A DNA stretch of 64,000 nt from Chrysomallon squamiferum (Eukaryota; Mollusca; Gastropoda; Neomphalida; Peltospiridae). The stretch lies in NCBI GenBank assembly GCA_012295275.1, contig CM022667.1, positions 16,484,984-16,548,983 of the forward strand, written 5' to 3'. Positions within the stretch are counted from its first letter, which is position 1, and every line of letters starts with the position of its first letter. Made by a program: the position numbers and the translations under genes. A model generated the notes under the pieces. The model made no database searches, was not told where the DNA came from, and saw only the letters and a program-made list of their open reading frames with translations. Below, piece after piece: positions 23,643 to 33,826 of this stretch.

Positions 23643-24816
23643 TATACAAAAATACATAAAATGAATGAATCAGTGAATCTCTCGTTAGATATTAGCAAAC
23701 AAGGCGATACTGCTAATGAATGTAACATTTAAAATGAGAAAGAGGAAAAAGATGATAATGATAAAGTAAAAAAAGAGATATATTTCGAGTACCTATGGTT
23801 ATCTCAAGAAATATTGTCACAAGTTTGTTTATAATGAAATTTTGCTCAAACAAAAATAATTTAAAATCATTGGTTAATCTAATTCCATTATTACTATATC
23901 GAACCTTAACTAAAGAAACTTAACGGCTCTGAAACAATAACAAAGATCATTCAGATATGACATTCTTCTGCACCACGTCTAGTAATTCTAAACAAAGATG
24001 TTAAATATCAGTTAATATCTTCAAATTACTTTTTATATATCATTTTAGAGTAATTTCTTCCACGATATAAATGTATCTCCGAAACTGAATTGTTGTCAGT
24101 ACATATAACGTGAAACTATTTGTCACCATATCCAAAGCACTTACTTCAACAATCTTCACAAACAACCGTTTCACATTAATTAACTCAGCAATATCTATAA
24201 CATCTCTCACTGACATAATATTATCAGCATTATCTCTTGCCTTTACACAAAACATTTCTTCTGATGCCATAACATGTTTAAAACGAGTATCAAGAAATTT
24301 AAAAATAATTTTGAAATGTGCATTTAAAAGAATAATAGTTCTGACATTTTTTACGATCCGTTTTGTTACATTTTCTCTTGTAAAATTTACTAATGACGCG
24401 TTTTTCATACTATCTGTCAGAAGTACCTTTTTCTCTTTTTATTTTAATTCATATTACAACTTTATGGAATAAAATCTAGAAATTTTCTCAGAATTTAACA
24501 GAAAAGCCACAGCCACACAATCTATACGAAGAGATTTATTTTGATTCTCTTTTCTAAGGCATCGATTAATTCTTTAATTGTAATATCTATCTCACAGTTT
24601 TCACTTTCAGAATCCCTTATCTTCTTTGATAATAAAAAATAACTATATTTTCTTACGTATGTAATATGGAATAAAATTCATAAGAATATTCTAATACATG
24701 TTCCGTATTTCTAATTAATCCATTTTCTTTGTTTTGTTCTTTGGTAGAATTTGTTTCTTTTTGATAATTGTTCTCCAAAGTGGAGAAAATAACTAACACG
24801 AAGAAAAAAATACTAA

Positions 24817-24888
24817 GCCGACGTAGGGACTCGAACCCTAGACCCTCAGATTAAAAGTCTGATGCTCTACCGACTGAGCTACGAAGGC
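24817..24888 (-). tRNA. tRNA-Lys(UUU), array copy 9
   Basis: Same 72-nt sequence as copy 1; both flanking A-runs on plus are two bases longer than in most units. Confidence 0.85.
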
Positions 24889-26061
24889 TATACAAAAAAA
24901 TACATAAAATGAATGAATCAGTGAATCTCTCGTTAGATATTAGCAAACAAGGCGATACTGCTAATGAATGTAACATTTAAAATGAGAAAGAGGAAAAAGA
25001 TGATAATGATAAAGTAAAAAAAGAGATATATTTCGAGTACCTATGGTTATCTCAAGAAATATTGTCACAAGTTTGTTTATAATGAAATTTTGCTCAAACA
25101 AAAATAATTTAAAATCATTGGTTAATCTAATTCCATTATTACTATATCGAACCTTAACTAAAGAAACTTAACGGCTCTGAAACAATAACAAAGATCATTC
25201 AGATATGACATTCTTCTGCACCACGTCTAGTAATTCTAAACAAAGATGTTAAATATCAGTTAATATCTTCAAATTACTTTTTATATCATTTTAGAGTAAT
25301 TTCTTCCACGATATAAATGTATCTCCGAAACTGAATTGTTGTCAGTACATATAACGTGAAACTATTTGTCACCATATCCAAAGCACTTACTTCAACAATC
25401 TTCACAAACAACCGTTTCACATTAATTAACTCAGCAATATCTATAACATCTCTCACTGACATAATATTATCAGCATTATCTCTTGCCTTTACACAAAACA
25501 TTTCTTCTGATGCCATAACATGTTTAAAACGAGTATCAAGAAATTTAAAAATAATTTTGAAATGTGCATTTAAAAGAATAATAGTTCTGACATTTTTTAC
25601 GATCCGTTTTGTTACATTTTCTCTTGTAAAATTTACTAATGACGCGTTTTTCATACTATCTGTCAGAAGTACCTTTTTTCTCTTTTTATATTAATTCATA
25701 TTACAACTTTATGGAATAAAATCTTGAAATTTTCTCAGAATTTAACAGAAAAGCCACAGCCACACAATCTATACGAAGAGATTTATTTTGATTCTCTTTT
25801 CTAAGGCATCGATTAATTCTTTAATTGTAATATCTATCTCACAGTTTTCACTTTCAGAATCCTTTATCTTATTTGATAATAAAAAATAACTATATTTTCT
25901 TACGTATGTAATATGGAATAAAATTCATAAGAATATTCTAATACATGTTCCGTATTTCTAATTAATCCATTTTCTTTGTTTCGTTCTTTGGTAGAATTTG
26001 TTTCTTTTTGATAATTGTTCTCCAAAGTGGAGAAAATAACTAACAAGAAGAAAAATACTAA

Positions 26062-26133
26062 GCCGACGTAGGGACTCGAACCCTAGACCCTCAGATTAAA
26101 AGTCTGATGCTCTACCGACTGAGCTACGAAGGC
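26062..26133 (-). tRNA. tRNA-Lys(UUU), array copy 10 (last intact)
   Basis: Same 72-nt sequence as copy 1; the trailer has AACAAG in place of AACACG, a variant shared with the 27.3-kb truncated copy. Confidence 0.85.
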
Positions 26134-27303
26134 TATACAAAAATACATAAAATGAATGAATCAGTGAATCTCTCGTTAGATATTAGCAAACAAGGCGATA
26201 CTGCTAATGAATGTAACATTTAAAATGAGAAAGAGGAAAAAGATGATAATGATAAAGTAAAAAAAGAGATATATTTCGAGTACCTATGGTTATCTCAAGA
26301 AATATTGTCACAAGTTTGTTTATAATGAAATTTTGCTCAAACAAAAAATAATTTAAAATCATTGGTTAATCTAATTCCATTATTACTATATCGAACCTTA
26401 ACTAAAGAAACTTAACGGCTCTGAAACAATAACAAAGATCATTCAGATATGACATTCTTCTGCACCACGTCTAGTAATTCTAAACAAAGATGTTAAATAT
26501 CAGTTAATATCTTCAAATTACTTTTATATCATTTTAGAGTAATTTCTTCCACGATATAAATGTATCTCCGAAACTGAATTGTTGTCAGTACATATAACGT
26601 GAAACTATTTGTCACCATATCCAAAGCACTTACTTCAACAATCTTCACAAACAACCGTTTCACATTAATTAACTCAGCAATATCTATAACATCTCTCACT
26701 GACATAATATTATCAGCATTATCTCTTGCCTTTACACAAAACATTTCTTCTGATGCCATAACATGTTTAAAACGAGTATCAAGAAATTTAAAAATAATTT
26801 TGAAATGTGCATTTAAAAGAATAATAGTTCTGACATTTTTTACGATCCGTTTTGTTACATTTTCTCTTGTAAAATTTACTAATGACGCGTTTTTCATACT
26901 ATCTGTCAGATGTACCTTTTTTCTCTTTTTATATTAATTCATATTACAACTTTATGGAATAAAATCTAGAAATTTTCTCAGAATTTAACAGAAAAGCCAC
27001 AGCCACACAATCTATACGAAGAGATTTATTTTGATTCTCTTTTCTAAGGCATCGATTAATTCTTTAATTGTAATATCTATCTCACAGTTTTCACTTTCAG
27101 AATCCCTTATCTTATTTGATAATAAAAAATAACTATATTTTCTTACGTATGTAATATGGAATAAAATTCATAAGAATATTCTAATACATGTTCCGTATTT
27201 CTAATTAATCCATTTTCTTTGTTTTGTTCTTTGGTAGAATTTGTTTCTTTTTGATAATTGTTCTCCAAATGGAGAAAATAACTAACAAGAAGAAAAATAC
27301 TAA

Positions 27304-27353
27304 GCCGACGTAGGGACTCGAACCCTAGACCCCCAGATTAAAAGGCTGATGCT
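27304..27353 (-). pseudogene. tRNA-Lys gene truncated at the D arm (cassette 1 border)
   Basis: Retains the anticodon arm, T arm and 3' acceptor strand. The D arm and 5' strand are replaced by a T-run (plus) that opens the pyrimidine-rich leader of cassette 1. Substitutions in the anticodon stem (CCCCAGATTAAAAGGCTGAT on plus) break pairing, so it is a decaying fragment. Confidence 0.9.
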
Positions 27354-27707
27354 TTTTTTTTTCTTCTATTCTCTTTTTCTCTATTCTTTCTTTTCTTTTA
27401 CTTTTTCTCTGTTTTCCTTCTCTCTTTCTCTCTTTTTCTCTAATCTTCTTTTTTCTTCTTCTTCTTTTTTTTATCTAGCAGTGGTAGTAATTGTGATGTT
27501 AGTATCAGCAGTTAAGATTAAACATAAAACTTCAATAAATTACTGTTATGTTCGTATTTGCTAACTGTTGTTTCTATTGATTACGTCATTCTTCGTTGTT
27601 AATTAGATCAGCTAAGTAACTGGCATTTGAGTACTGCCTGATTTGTTTACGATGTGTATGTAATTGACATGGCATTGAGTATTAGTGCGTGTCATAATTA
27701 CTAGGAA

Positions 27708-27714
27708 TATAAGG
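27708..27714 (+). promoter_or_regulatory. TATA box of the 100-codon gene (unit 1)
   Basis: TATAAGG lies 64 bp before the ATG, which would give a leader of roughly 35-45 nt. A CRE-like TTACGTCA is at 27581-27588. The same sites occur in the other two units. Confidence 0.5.
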
Positions 27715-27777
27715 TAGGCGCTTCTGTTTCTTCCACATTCAGTTTTGATTTGAATTTACAGAAAGTCATTAGAAACT

Positions 27778-28080
27778 ATGGAGAAATTCAGTCTGTACGC
27801 TGCACTCTACGAAACAGAGAATCGCTTCAGACGAGCCTGCGAGCAGATTGTCATGCTGAACACCAAGCTGGAAGAACTCCAGCTCCGATACGACAAAGCG
27901 AGAGTGGACAACCACAAATCGTTCCGATACAACTTGCGCCTGAAAATGGCCACTGTGGAGGGTGTGCGTAATTCCTACTACGAATACGCCTGCTGGAAAG
28001 CAGAAACGGTGGCCGAACTGAGGATGCGATTGTCAATCGTTTCGCCCGAATCGGAATCCGATGACGAATACATGCAGTAA
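27778..28080 (+). CDS. Intronless 100-aa helical protein of unknown function (unit 1)
   Basis: ATG-to-TAA frame with a TATA box upstream and a stem-loop of the replication-dependent-histone type 39 nt after the stop. The product begins MEKFSLYAALYETENRFRR. It is dense in Leu, Glu, Arg and Tyr and predicted by eye to be mostly helical, possibly coiled coil (LNTKLEELQLRYDK), and ends in an acidic serine-rich tail (SPESESDDEYMQ) that looks like CK2-type phosphorylation sites. No signal peptide or membrane segment. I do not recognise the family: it has no histone fold and is not arginine-rich like protamines. Overlapping frames on both strands are shadows. Being intronless, tandem and 5S-linked, it is organised like an invertebrate histone gene. 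Confidence 0.7.
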   Translation: MEKFSLYAALYETENRFRRACEQIVMLNTKLEELQLRYDKARVDNHKSFRYNLRLKMATVEGVRNSYYEYACWKAETVAELRMRLSIVSPESESDDEYMQ

Positions 28081-28118
28081 AGTGAGCCGAAAGCACACAA
28101 CTATGCCTTTGAAACGGC

Positions 28119-28134
28119 GGCTCTTTTAAGGGCC
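28119..28134 (+). terminator. Histone-type 3' stem-loop after the 100-codon gene (unit 1)
   Basis: GGCTCTTTTAAGGGCC forms a 6-bp stem (one U-G pair) with a UUUA loop. It fits the histone mRNA 3' stem-loop pattern GGYYCUUYUHAGRRCC at all 16 positions and lies at the expected distance after a stop codon. The downstream GTGAAAGTG could serve as a U7-pairing element, but this is not diagnostic. Known function in histone mRNAs: SLBP binding and cleavage without polyadenylation. Confidence 0.65.
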
Positions 28135-28339
28135 ATGCAAATCACGTGAAAGTGATTGCACACAATTGCCATATTTTCTTTGATTCTATATTATTTCATT
28201 TATTTTTTTAAAGATACATTTTTTCATCCCCATGTGCATATCCCTGGAAACGAATCTGTAAATAATAAATGATTTCACTGACTGAATACACAAATAAAGA
28301 ACTCAAATGTATTATAATAATAATAATAATAGTGAAAAC

Positions 28340-28345
28340 AACAGC

Positions 28346-28383
<38 letters not shown>
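28340..28383. repeat. (CAA)n microsatellite (unit 1)
   Basis: About 14 CAA repeats after a (TAA)n run. Units 2 and 3 carry expanded (CAG)n(CAA)n versions, about 100 and 90 bp. Open frames across it are artefacts. Confidence 0.95.
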
Positions 28384-28384
<1 letters not shown>

Positions 28385-28542
28385 AGTAACAGTGGAATTC
28401 CCTAGAACGACAACAAAAATAACGTACGTGAACAACAACGTCTTCGAAACACTAAGCGCCGTTACTGTATTCAGTGACAATGAAATGAGGGAACGTCACT
28501 GCTTGCGTCGTGCACTCAGTGCATAAGAGAGGGCTGTGGTTT

Positions 28543-28760
28543 ATTGGTACATGTATAAATAAGTGCGATTTTATCACGAGCAGAATAACACGGAGTTGAC
28601 GTGGAGGTACGTTCTGGTCTTGATTCAGTTTCCGATTGCTGATCCGTTTAACATAGAGAATGCACATTTTAGCCGAAGACTTCCGAACGCGGTGAAATAT
28701 ACCGATGATTCGGAGTGCAACCACGTGATTATATCGACGTGCTTATATTTGTTTTCTCAG
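28543..28760 (+). other. Promoter-like segment with downstream hairpin, between the ORF and 5S (unit 1)
   Basis: ATTGG (inverted CCAAT) at 28543 and TATAAAT at 28554-28560 resemble a pol II core promoter. Downstream at 28682-28714 is a hairpin: TCCGAA/TTCGGA outer stem and GGT/ACC inner stem. CATTTTAG just before it loosely resembles an Sm-type site. No convincing ORF follows. It could be a small non-coding RNA gene; it matches no snRNA I know. Equivalent hairpins lie at 31407-31439 and 34123-34155. Confidence 0.35.
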
Positions 28761-28878
28761 TAGCGAAGAAATTACAATTGGAAACAACTAATAATACCAA
28801 CGACGAAAGAAGAAAGAGAACATGTTAACCTGACGCCGTAAACTTATTCACGTATACGATTATTTTCGATGTACTGTT

Positions 28879-28996
28879 GTCTACGGCCATACCACGTTGA
28901 AAACACCGGTTCTCGTCCGATCACCGAAGTTAAGCAACGTAGGGCTCGGTTAGTACTTGGATGGGTGACCGCCTGGGAACACCGAGTGCTGTAGAC
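28879..28996 (+). rRNA. 5S ribosomal RNA (unit 1)
   Basis: 118 nt from GTCTACGGCC to GTGCTGTAGAC, with complementary ends and the internal control region intact (AAGTTAAGCAACGTAGGGC; GGATGGGTGACCGCC). A TTTT terminator follows within 8 nt. Matches animal 5S rRNA throughout, transcribed by pol III with TFIIIA. All three copies are identical in the gene. Confidence 0.97.
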
Positions 28997-29974
28997 ATTA
29001 CGTTTTGCTTATTTATTTTTTAATTATTAGTAGTATTATTATTGAATCTTTCAAAATATTTTCTGTTAATTATATTAGTTTCGGATAAATGTTCTAATTT
29101 ATTGAGACTGCTATTACAAACAATTGAGGACAAATATTAATCATATGAGATATGCACATCCGGAGGGGAAATAAAAAGAAAGAAAAAATAGGGATAATAC
29201 TGCGGAGCTAACGCATTAGCGAACACGACGAAATAAAACACCATAATTCTAATTTTCTTTTGCAGCTTGCATTCCGACAGAGAAAACATTAACTTGCAAT
29301 GAAAATAACTGTTTATCTTGTCGATTTATTTCGAAAGGATTAAATGGAAATATCAGAGCATAAAGGAAAATAACAATAATAATTGATAAAAAGGTAAGGT
29401 TCAGCTGTATTGTCTAGGCTGCTAACTAGTGCCTATTCTCGGATGCGATCCCACTACTACTCGACACGGAGACTTTTGCCTGCTGCGTTTCCGCCCAGTA
29501 TGATCCACATTTAAAAGAATAATAGTTCTGACATTTTTTACGGTCTGCTTTGTTACCTTTTCTCTTGTAAAATTTATTATTTACCCATTTTTCATTCTAT
29601 CTGACAGATTTACCTGCTTTTTCTTTTTCTTTTTTAATTCACATTACTACTTTATGAAATATAGTCTTGAAATTTTGTAAGAATTAAACATAAAAGCCAC
29701 AGCTACACAATGCATTCGAAGAGATTTATTTTGATTCTCTTTTTTTATCTCACAGTTTTCACTTTCAGAATCCCTCATCTTATTTGATAATAAAAAATAT
29801 CTATATTTTCTTCTGTATGTAATTTGGAATAAATTCATAAGAATATTCTAATACATGTTCCGTATTTCTAATCAATCCATTTTCTTTGTTTAGTTCTTTT
29901 GTAGAATTTATTTCTATTTTTTTTAATTATTCTCCAAAGTTGAGAAAATAACTAACAAGAAGAAAAAATACTAA

Positions 29975-30024
29975 GCCGACGTAGGGACTAGAACCCTAGA
30001 CCCTCAGATTAAAAGTCTGATGCT
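29975..30024 (-). pseudogene. tRNA-Lys gene truncated at the D arm (cassette 2 border)
   Basis: Broken at the same nucleotide as the 27.3-kb copy, but with a perfect anticodon arm. The T loop carries G to T (GGTTCTAGTCC on minus), which damages the B box; the 32.7-kb copy shares this change. Confidence 0.9.
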
Positions 30025-30448
30025 TTTTTTTTTCTTCTATTATCTTTCTCTCTTTTCTTTCTTCTCTTTTACTTTTTCTCTGTTTTCTTTCTCTCTTTCT
30101 CTCTTTTTCTCTAATCTTCTTTTTTCTTCTTCTTCTTTTTTTTATCTAACAGTGGTAGTAATTGTGATGTTAGTATCAGCAGTTAAGATTAAACATAAAA
30201 CTTCAATAAATTACTGTTATGTTCGTATTTGCTAACTGTTGTTTCTATTGATTACGTCATTCTTCGTTGTTAATTAGATCAGCTAAGTAACTGGCATTTG
30301 AGTACTGCCTGATTTGTTTACGATGTGTATGTAATTGACATGGCATTGAGTATTAGTGCGTGTCATAATTACTAGGAATATAAGGTAGGCGCTTCTGTTT
30401 CTTCCACATTCAGTTTTGATTTGAATTTACAGAAAGTCATTAGAAACT

Positions 30449-30751
30449 ATGGAGAAATTCAGTCTGTACGCTGCACTCTACGAAACAGAGAATCGCTTCA
30501 GACGAGCCTGCGAGCAGATTGTCATGCTGAACACCAAGCTGGAAGAACTCCAGCTCCGATACGACAAAAAGAGAGTGGACAACCACAAATCGCTCCGATA
30601 CAACTTGCGCCTGAAAATGGCCACTGTGGAGGGTGTGCGTAATTCCTACTACGAATACGCCTGCTGGAAAGCAGAAACGGTGGCCGAACTGAGGATGCGA
30701 TTGTCAATCGTTTCGCCCGAATCGGAATCCGATGACGAATACATGCAGTAA
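30449..30751 (+). CDS. Intronless 100-aa helical protein of unknown function (unit 2)
   Basis: Same gene as at 27778, with the same TATA box (30379-30385). Three coding differences, all amino-acid changing: DKARV becomes DKKRV (two base changes) and HKSFRY becomes HKSLRY. The open frame survives, which is compatible with, but does not prove, constraint. Confidence 0.65.
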   Translation: MEKFSLYAALYETENRFRRACEQIVMLNTKLEELQLRYDKKRVDNHKSLRYNLRLKMATVEGVRNSYYEYACWKAETVAELRMRLSIVSPESESDDEYMQ

Positions 30752-30789
30752 AGTGAGCCGAAAGCACACAACTATGCCTTTGAAACGGC

Positions 30790-30805
30790 GGCTCTTTTAA
30801 GGGCC
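30790..30805 (+). terminator. Histone-type 3' stem-loop (unit 2)
   Basis: Identical to the unit 1 stem-loop, 39 nt after the stop codon. Confidence 0.65.
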
Positions 30806-31009
30806 ATGCAAATCACGTGAAAGTGATTGCACACAATTGCCATATTTTCTTTGATTCTATTTTATTTCATTTATTTTTTAAAGATACATTTTTTTCATCC
30901 CCATGTGCATATCCCTGGAAACGAATCTGTAAATAATAAATGATTTCACTGACTGAATACACAAATAAAGAACTCAAATGTATTATTATAATAATAATAA
31001 TAGTGAAAA

Positions 31010-31014
31010 CAACA

Positions 31015-31110
<96 letters not shown>
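31010..31110. repeat. (CAG)n(CAA)n microsatellite (unit 2)
   Basis: Longest of the three versions. It starts with about 9 CAG repeats that are absent from unit 1. Confidence 0.95.
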
Positions 31111-31603
31111 GTAACAGTGGAATTCCCTACAACGACAACAAAAATAACGTACGTGAAGAACAACGTCTTCGAAACACTAAGCGCCGTTACTGTATTCAGT
31201 GACAATGAAATGAGGGAACGTCACTGCTTGCGTCGTGCACTCAGTGCATAAGAGAGGGCTGTGGTTTATTGGTACATGTATAAATAAGTGCGATTTTATC
31301 ACGAGCAGAATAACACGGAGTTGACGTGGAGGTACGTTCTGGTCTTGATTCAGTTTCCGATTGCTGATCCGTTTAACATAGAGAATGCACATTTTAGCCG
31401 AAGACTTCCGAACGCGGTGAAATATACCGATGATTCGGAGTGCAACCACGTGATTATATCGACGTGCTTATATTTGTTTTCTCAGTAGCGAAGAAATTAC
31501 AATTGGAAACAACTAATAATACCAACGACGAAAGAAGAAAGAGAACATGTTAACCTGACGCCGTAAACTTATTCACGTATACGATTATTTTCGATGTCCT
31601 GTT

Positions 31604-31721
31604 GTCTACGGCCATACCACGTTGAAAACACCGGTTCTCGTCCGATCACCGAAGTTAAGCAACGTAGGGCTCGGTTAGTACTTGGATGGGTGACCGCCTG
31701 GGAACACCGAGTGCTGTAGAC
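31604..31721 (+). rRNA. 5S ribosomal RNA (unit 2)
   Basis: Identical 118-nt gene. The 5' flank differs by one base (GATGTCCTG instead of GATGTACTG) and the TTTT terminator is conserved. Confidence 0.97.
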
Positions 31722-32699
31722 ATTACGTTTTGCTTATTTATTTTTTAATTATTAGTAGTATTATTATTGAATCTTTCAAAATATTTTCTGTTAATTATAT
31801 TAGTTTCGGATAAATGTTCTAATTTATTGAGACTGCTATTACAAACAATTGAGGACAAATATTAATCATATGAGATATGCACATCCGGAGGGGAAATAAA
31901 AAGAAAGAAAAAATAGGGATAATACTGCGGAGCTAACGCATTAGCGAACACGACGAAATAAAACACCATAATTCTAATTTTCTTTTGCAGCTTGCATTCC
32001 GACAGAGAAAACATTAACTAGCAATGAAAATAACTGTTTATCTTGTCGATTTATTTCGAAAGGATTAAATGGAAATATCAGAGCATAAAGGAAAATAACA
32101 ATAATAATTGATAAAAAGGTAAGGTTCAGCTGTATTGTCTAGGCTGCTAACTAGTGCCTATTCTCGGATGCGATCCCACTACTACTCGACACGGAGACTT
32201 TTGCCTGCTGCGTTTCAGCCCAGTATGATCCACATTTAAAAGAATAATAGTTCTGACATTTTTTACGGTCTGCTTTGTTACCTTTTCTCTTGTAAAATTT
32301 ATTATTTACCCATTTTTCATTCTATCTGACAGATTTACCTGCTTTTTCTTTTTCTTTTTTAATTCACATTACTACTTTATGAAATATAGTCTTGAAATTT
32401 TGTAAGAATTAAACATAAAAGCCACAGCTACACAATGCATTCGAAGAGATTTATTTTGATTCTCTTTTTTTATCTCACAGTTTTCACTTTCAGAATCCCT
32501 CATCTTATTTGATAATAAAAAATATCTATATTTTCTTCTGTATGTAATTTGGAATAAATTCATAAGAATATTCTAATACATGTTCCGTATTTCTAATCAA
32601 TCCATTTTCTTTGTTTAGTTCTTTTGTAGAATTTATTTCTATTTTTTTTAATTATTCTCCAAAGTTGAGAAAATAACTAACAAGAAGAAAAAATACTAA

Positions 32700-32749
32700 G
32701 CCGACGTAGGGACTAGAACCCTAGACCCTCAGATTAAAAGTCTGATGCT
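32700..32749 (-). pseudogene. tRNA-Lys gene truncated at the D arm (cassette 3 border)
   Basis: Same break point and same T-loop G to T change as the 29.98-kb copy, consistent with units 2 and 3 arising by duplication. Confidence 0.9.
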
Positions 32750-33173
32750 TTTTTTTTTCTTCTATTCTCTTTCTCTCTTTTCTTTCTTCTCTTTTACTTT
32801 TTCTCTGTTTTCCTTCTCTCTTTCTCTCTTTTTCTCTAATCTTCTTTTTTCTTCTTCTTCTTTTTTTTATCTAACAGTGGTAGTAATTGTGATGTTAGTA
32901 TCAGCAGTTAAGATTAAACATAAAACTTCAATAAATTACTGTTATGTTCGTATTTGCTAACTGTTGTTTCTATTGATTACGTCATTCTTCGTTGTTAATT
33001 AGATCAGCTAAGTAACTGGCATTTGAGTACTGCCTGATTTGTTTACGATGTGTATGTAATTGACATGGCATTGAGTATTAGTGCGTGTCATAATTACTAG
33101 GAATATAAGGTAGGCGCTTCTGTTTCTTCCACATTCAGTTTTGATTTGAATTTACAGAAAGTCATTAGAAACT

Positions 33174-33476
33174 ATGGAGAAATTCAGTCTGTACGCTGCA
33201 CTCTACGAAACAGAGAATCGCTTCAGACGAGCCTGCGAGCAGATTGTCATGCTGAACACCAAGCTGGAAGAACTCCAGCTCCGATACGACAAAGCGAGAG
33301 TGGACAACCACAAATCGTTCCGATACAACTTGCGCCTGAAAATGGCCACTGTGGAGGGTGTGCGTAATTCCTACTACGAATACGCCTGCTGGAAAGCAGA
33401 AACGGTGGCCGAACTGAGGATGCGATTGTCAATCGTTTCGCCCGAATCGGAATCCGATGACGAATACATGCAGTAA
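33174..33476 (+). CDS. Intronless 100-aa helical protein of unknown function (unit 3)
   Basis: Protein identical to that of unit 1, with the same upstream TATA box (33104-33110). It differs from unit 2 at the DKARV and HKSFRY positions. Confidence 0.7.
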   Translation: MEKFSLYAALYETENRFRRACEQIVMLNTKLEELQLRYDKARVDNHKSFRYNLRLKMATVEGVRNSYYEYACWKAETVAELRMRLSIVSPESESDDEYMQ

Positions 33477-33514
33477 AGTGAGCCGAAAGCACACAACTAT
33501 GCCTTTGAAACGGC

Positions 33515-33530
33515 GGCTCTTTTAAGGGCC
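33515..33530 (+). terminator. Histone-type 3' stem-loop (unit 3)
   Basis: Identical to units 1 and 2, again 39 nt after the stop codon. Confidence 0.65.
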
Positions 33531-33734
33531 ATGCAAATCACGTGAAAGTGATTGCACACAATTGCCATATTTTCTTTGATTCTATTTTATTTCATTTATT
33601 TTTTAAAGATACATTTTTTTCATCCCCATGTGCATATCCCTGGAAACGAATCTGTAAATAATAAATGATTTCACTGACTGAATACACAAATAAAGAACTC
33701 AAATGTATTATTATAATAATAATAATAGTGAAAA

Positions 33735-33739
33735 CAACA

Positions 33740-33826
<87 letters not shown>
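33735..33826. repeat. (CAG)n(CAA)n microsatellite (unit 3)
   Basis: Same CAG-then-CAA structure as unit 2, about 9 bp shorter. Confidence 0.95.

Larger units (their letters stand above)
14704..27353 (-). repeat. Head-to-tail array of ~1.24-kb units, each a tRNA-Lys gene plus a LINE fragment
   Basis: Ten intact tRNA-Lys genes and one truncated one recur at starts 14862, 16105, 17349, 18592, 19836, 21081, 22323, 23571, 24817, 26062 and 27304, i.e. every 1242-1248 bp. Units differ mainly by homopolymer length and rare substitutions, so the amplification is recent or the array is homogenised. Each unit, read on minus, holds the tRNA 5' flank, the tRNA, a T-run terminator, then an ORF2 fragment of the local LINE running from the endonuclease-RT linker into RT. 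All units are in the same orientation. Confidence 0.95.
27354..29974 (+). repeat. Cassette unit 1: pyrimidine tract, 100-codon gene, CAA microsatellite, 5S rRNA, LINE fragment
   Basis: First of three direct repeats (next units start at 30025 and 32750; ORF-to-ORF spacing 2671 and 2725 bp). Order: a pyrimidine tract (to about 27475), promoter and intronless ORF, a histone-type stem-loop, (CAA)n, a TATA-containing segment with a hairpin, 5S rRNA, unique spacer, then from about 29512 the same LINE ORF2 fragment used in the 1.24-kb array. The unit ends in the next truncated tRNA-Lys. Confidence 0.9.

Noticed and set aside
14704-27353. CRISPR-like interpretation of the regular repeats
   Set aside because: Units are over 1 kb, contain tRNA genes and RT sequence, and the DNA is eukaryotic.
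27349-27564. Phe/Ser-rich 71-codon frame at the start of each cassette
   Set aside because: Translation of the pyrimidine tract after the truncated tRNA; it precedes the promoter of the real ORF.
28452-28763. 66- and 90-codon frames conserved in the three cassettes
   Set aside because: They overlap on opposite strands, start at GTG rather than ATG, and are conserved only because the units are near-identical.
30867-31251. Poly-Val/Ala, poly-Thr/Ala and poly-Asn/Ser frames near the cassette microsatellites
   Set aside because: They are the (CAG)n(CAA)n tract read in several frames, and their length changes with repeat number.
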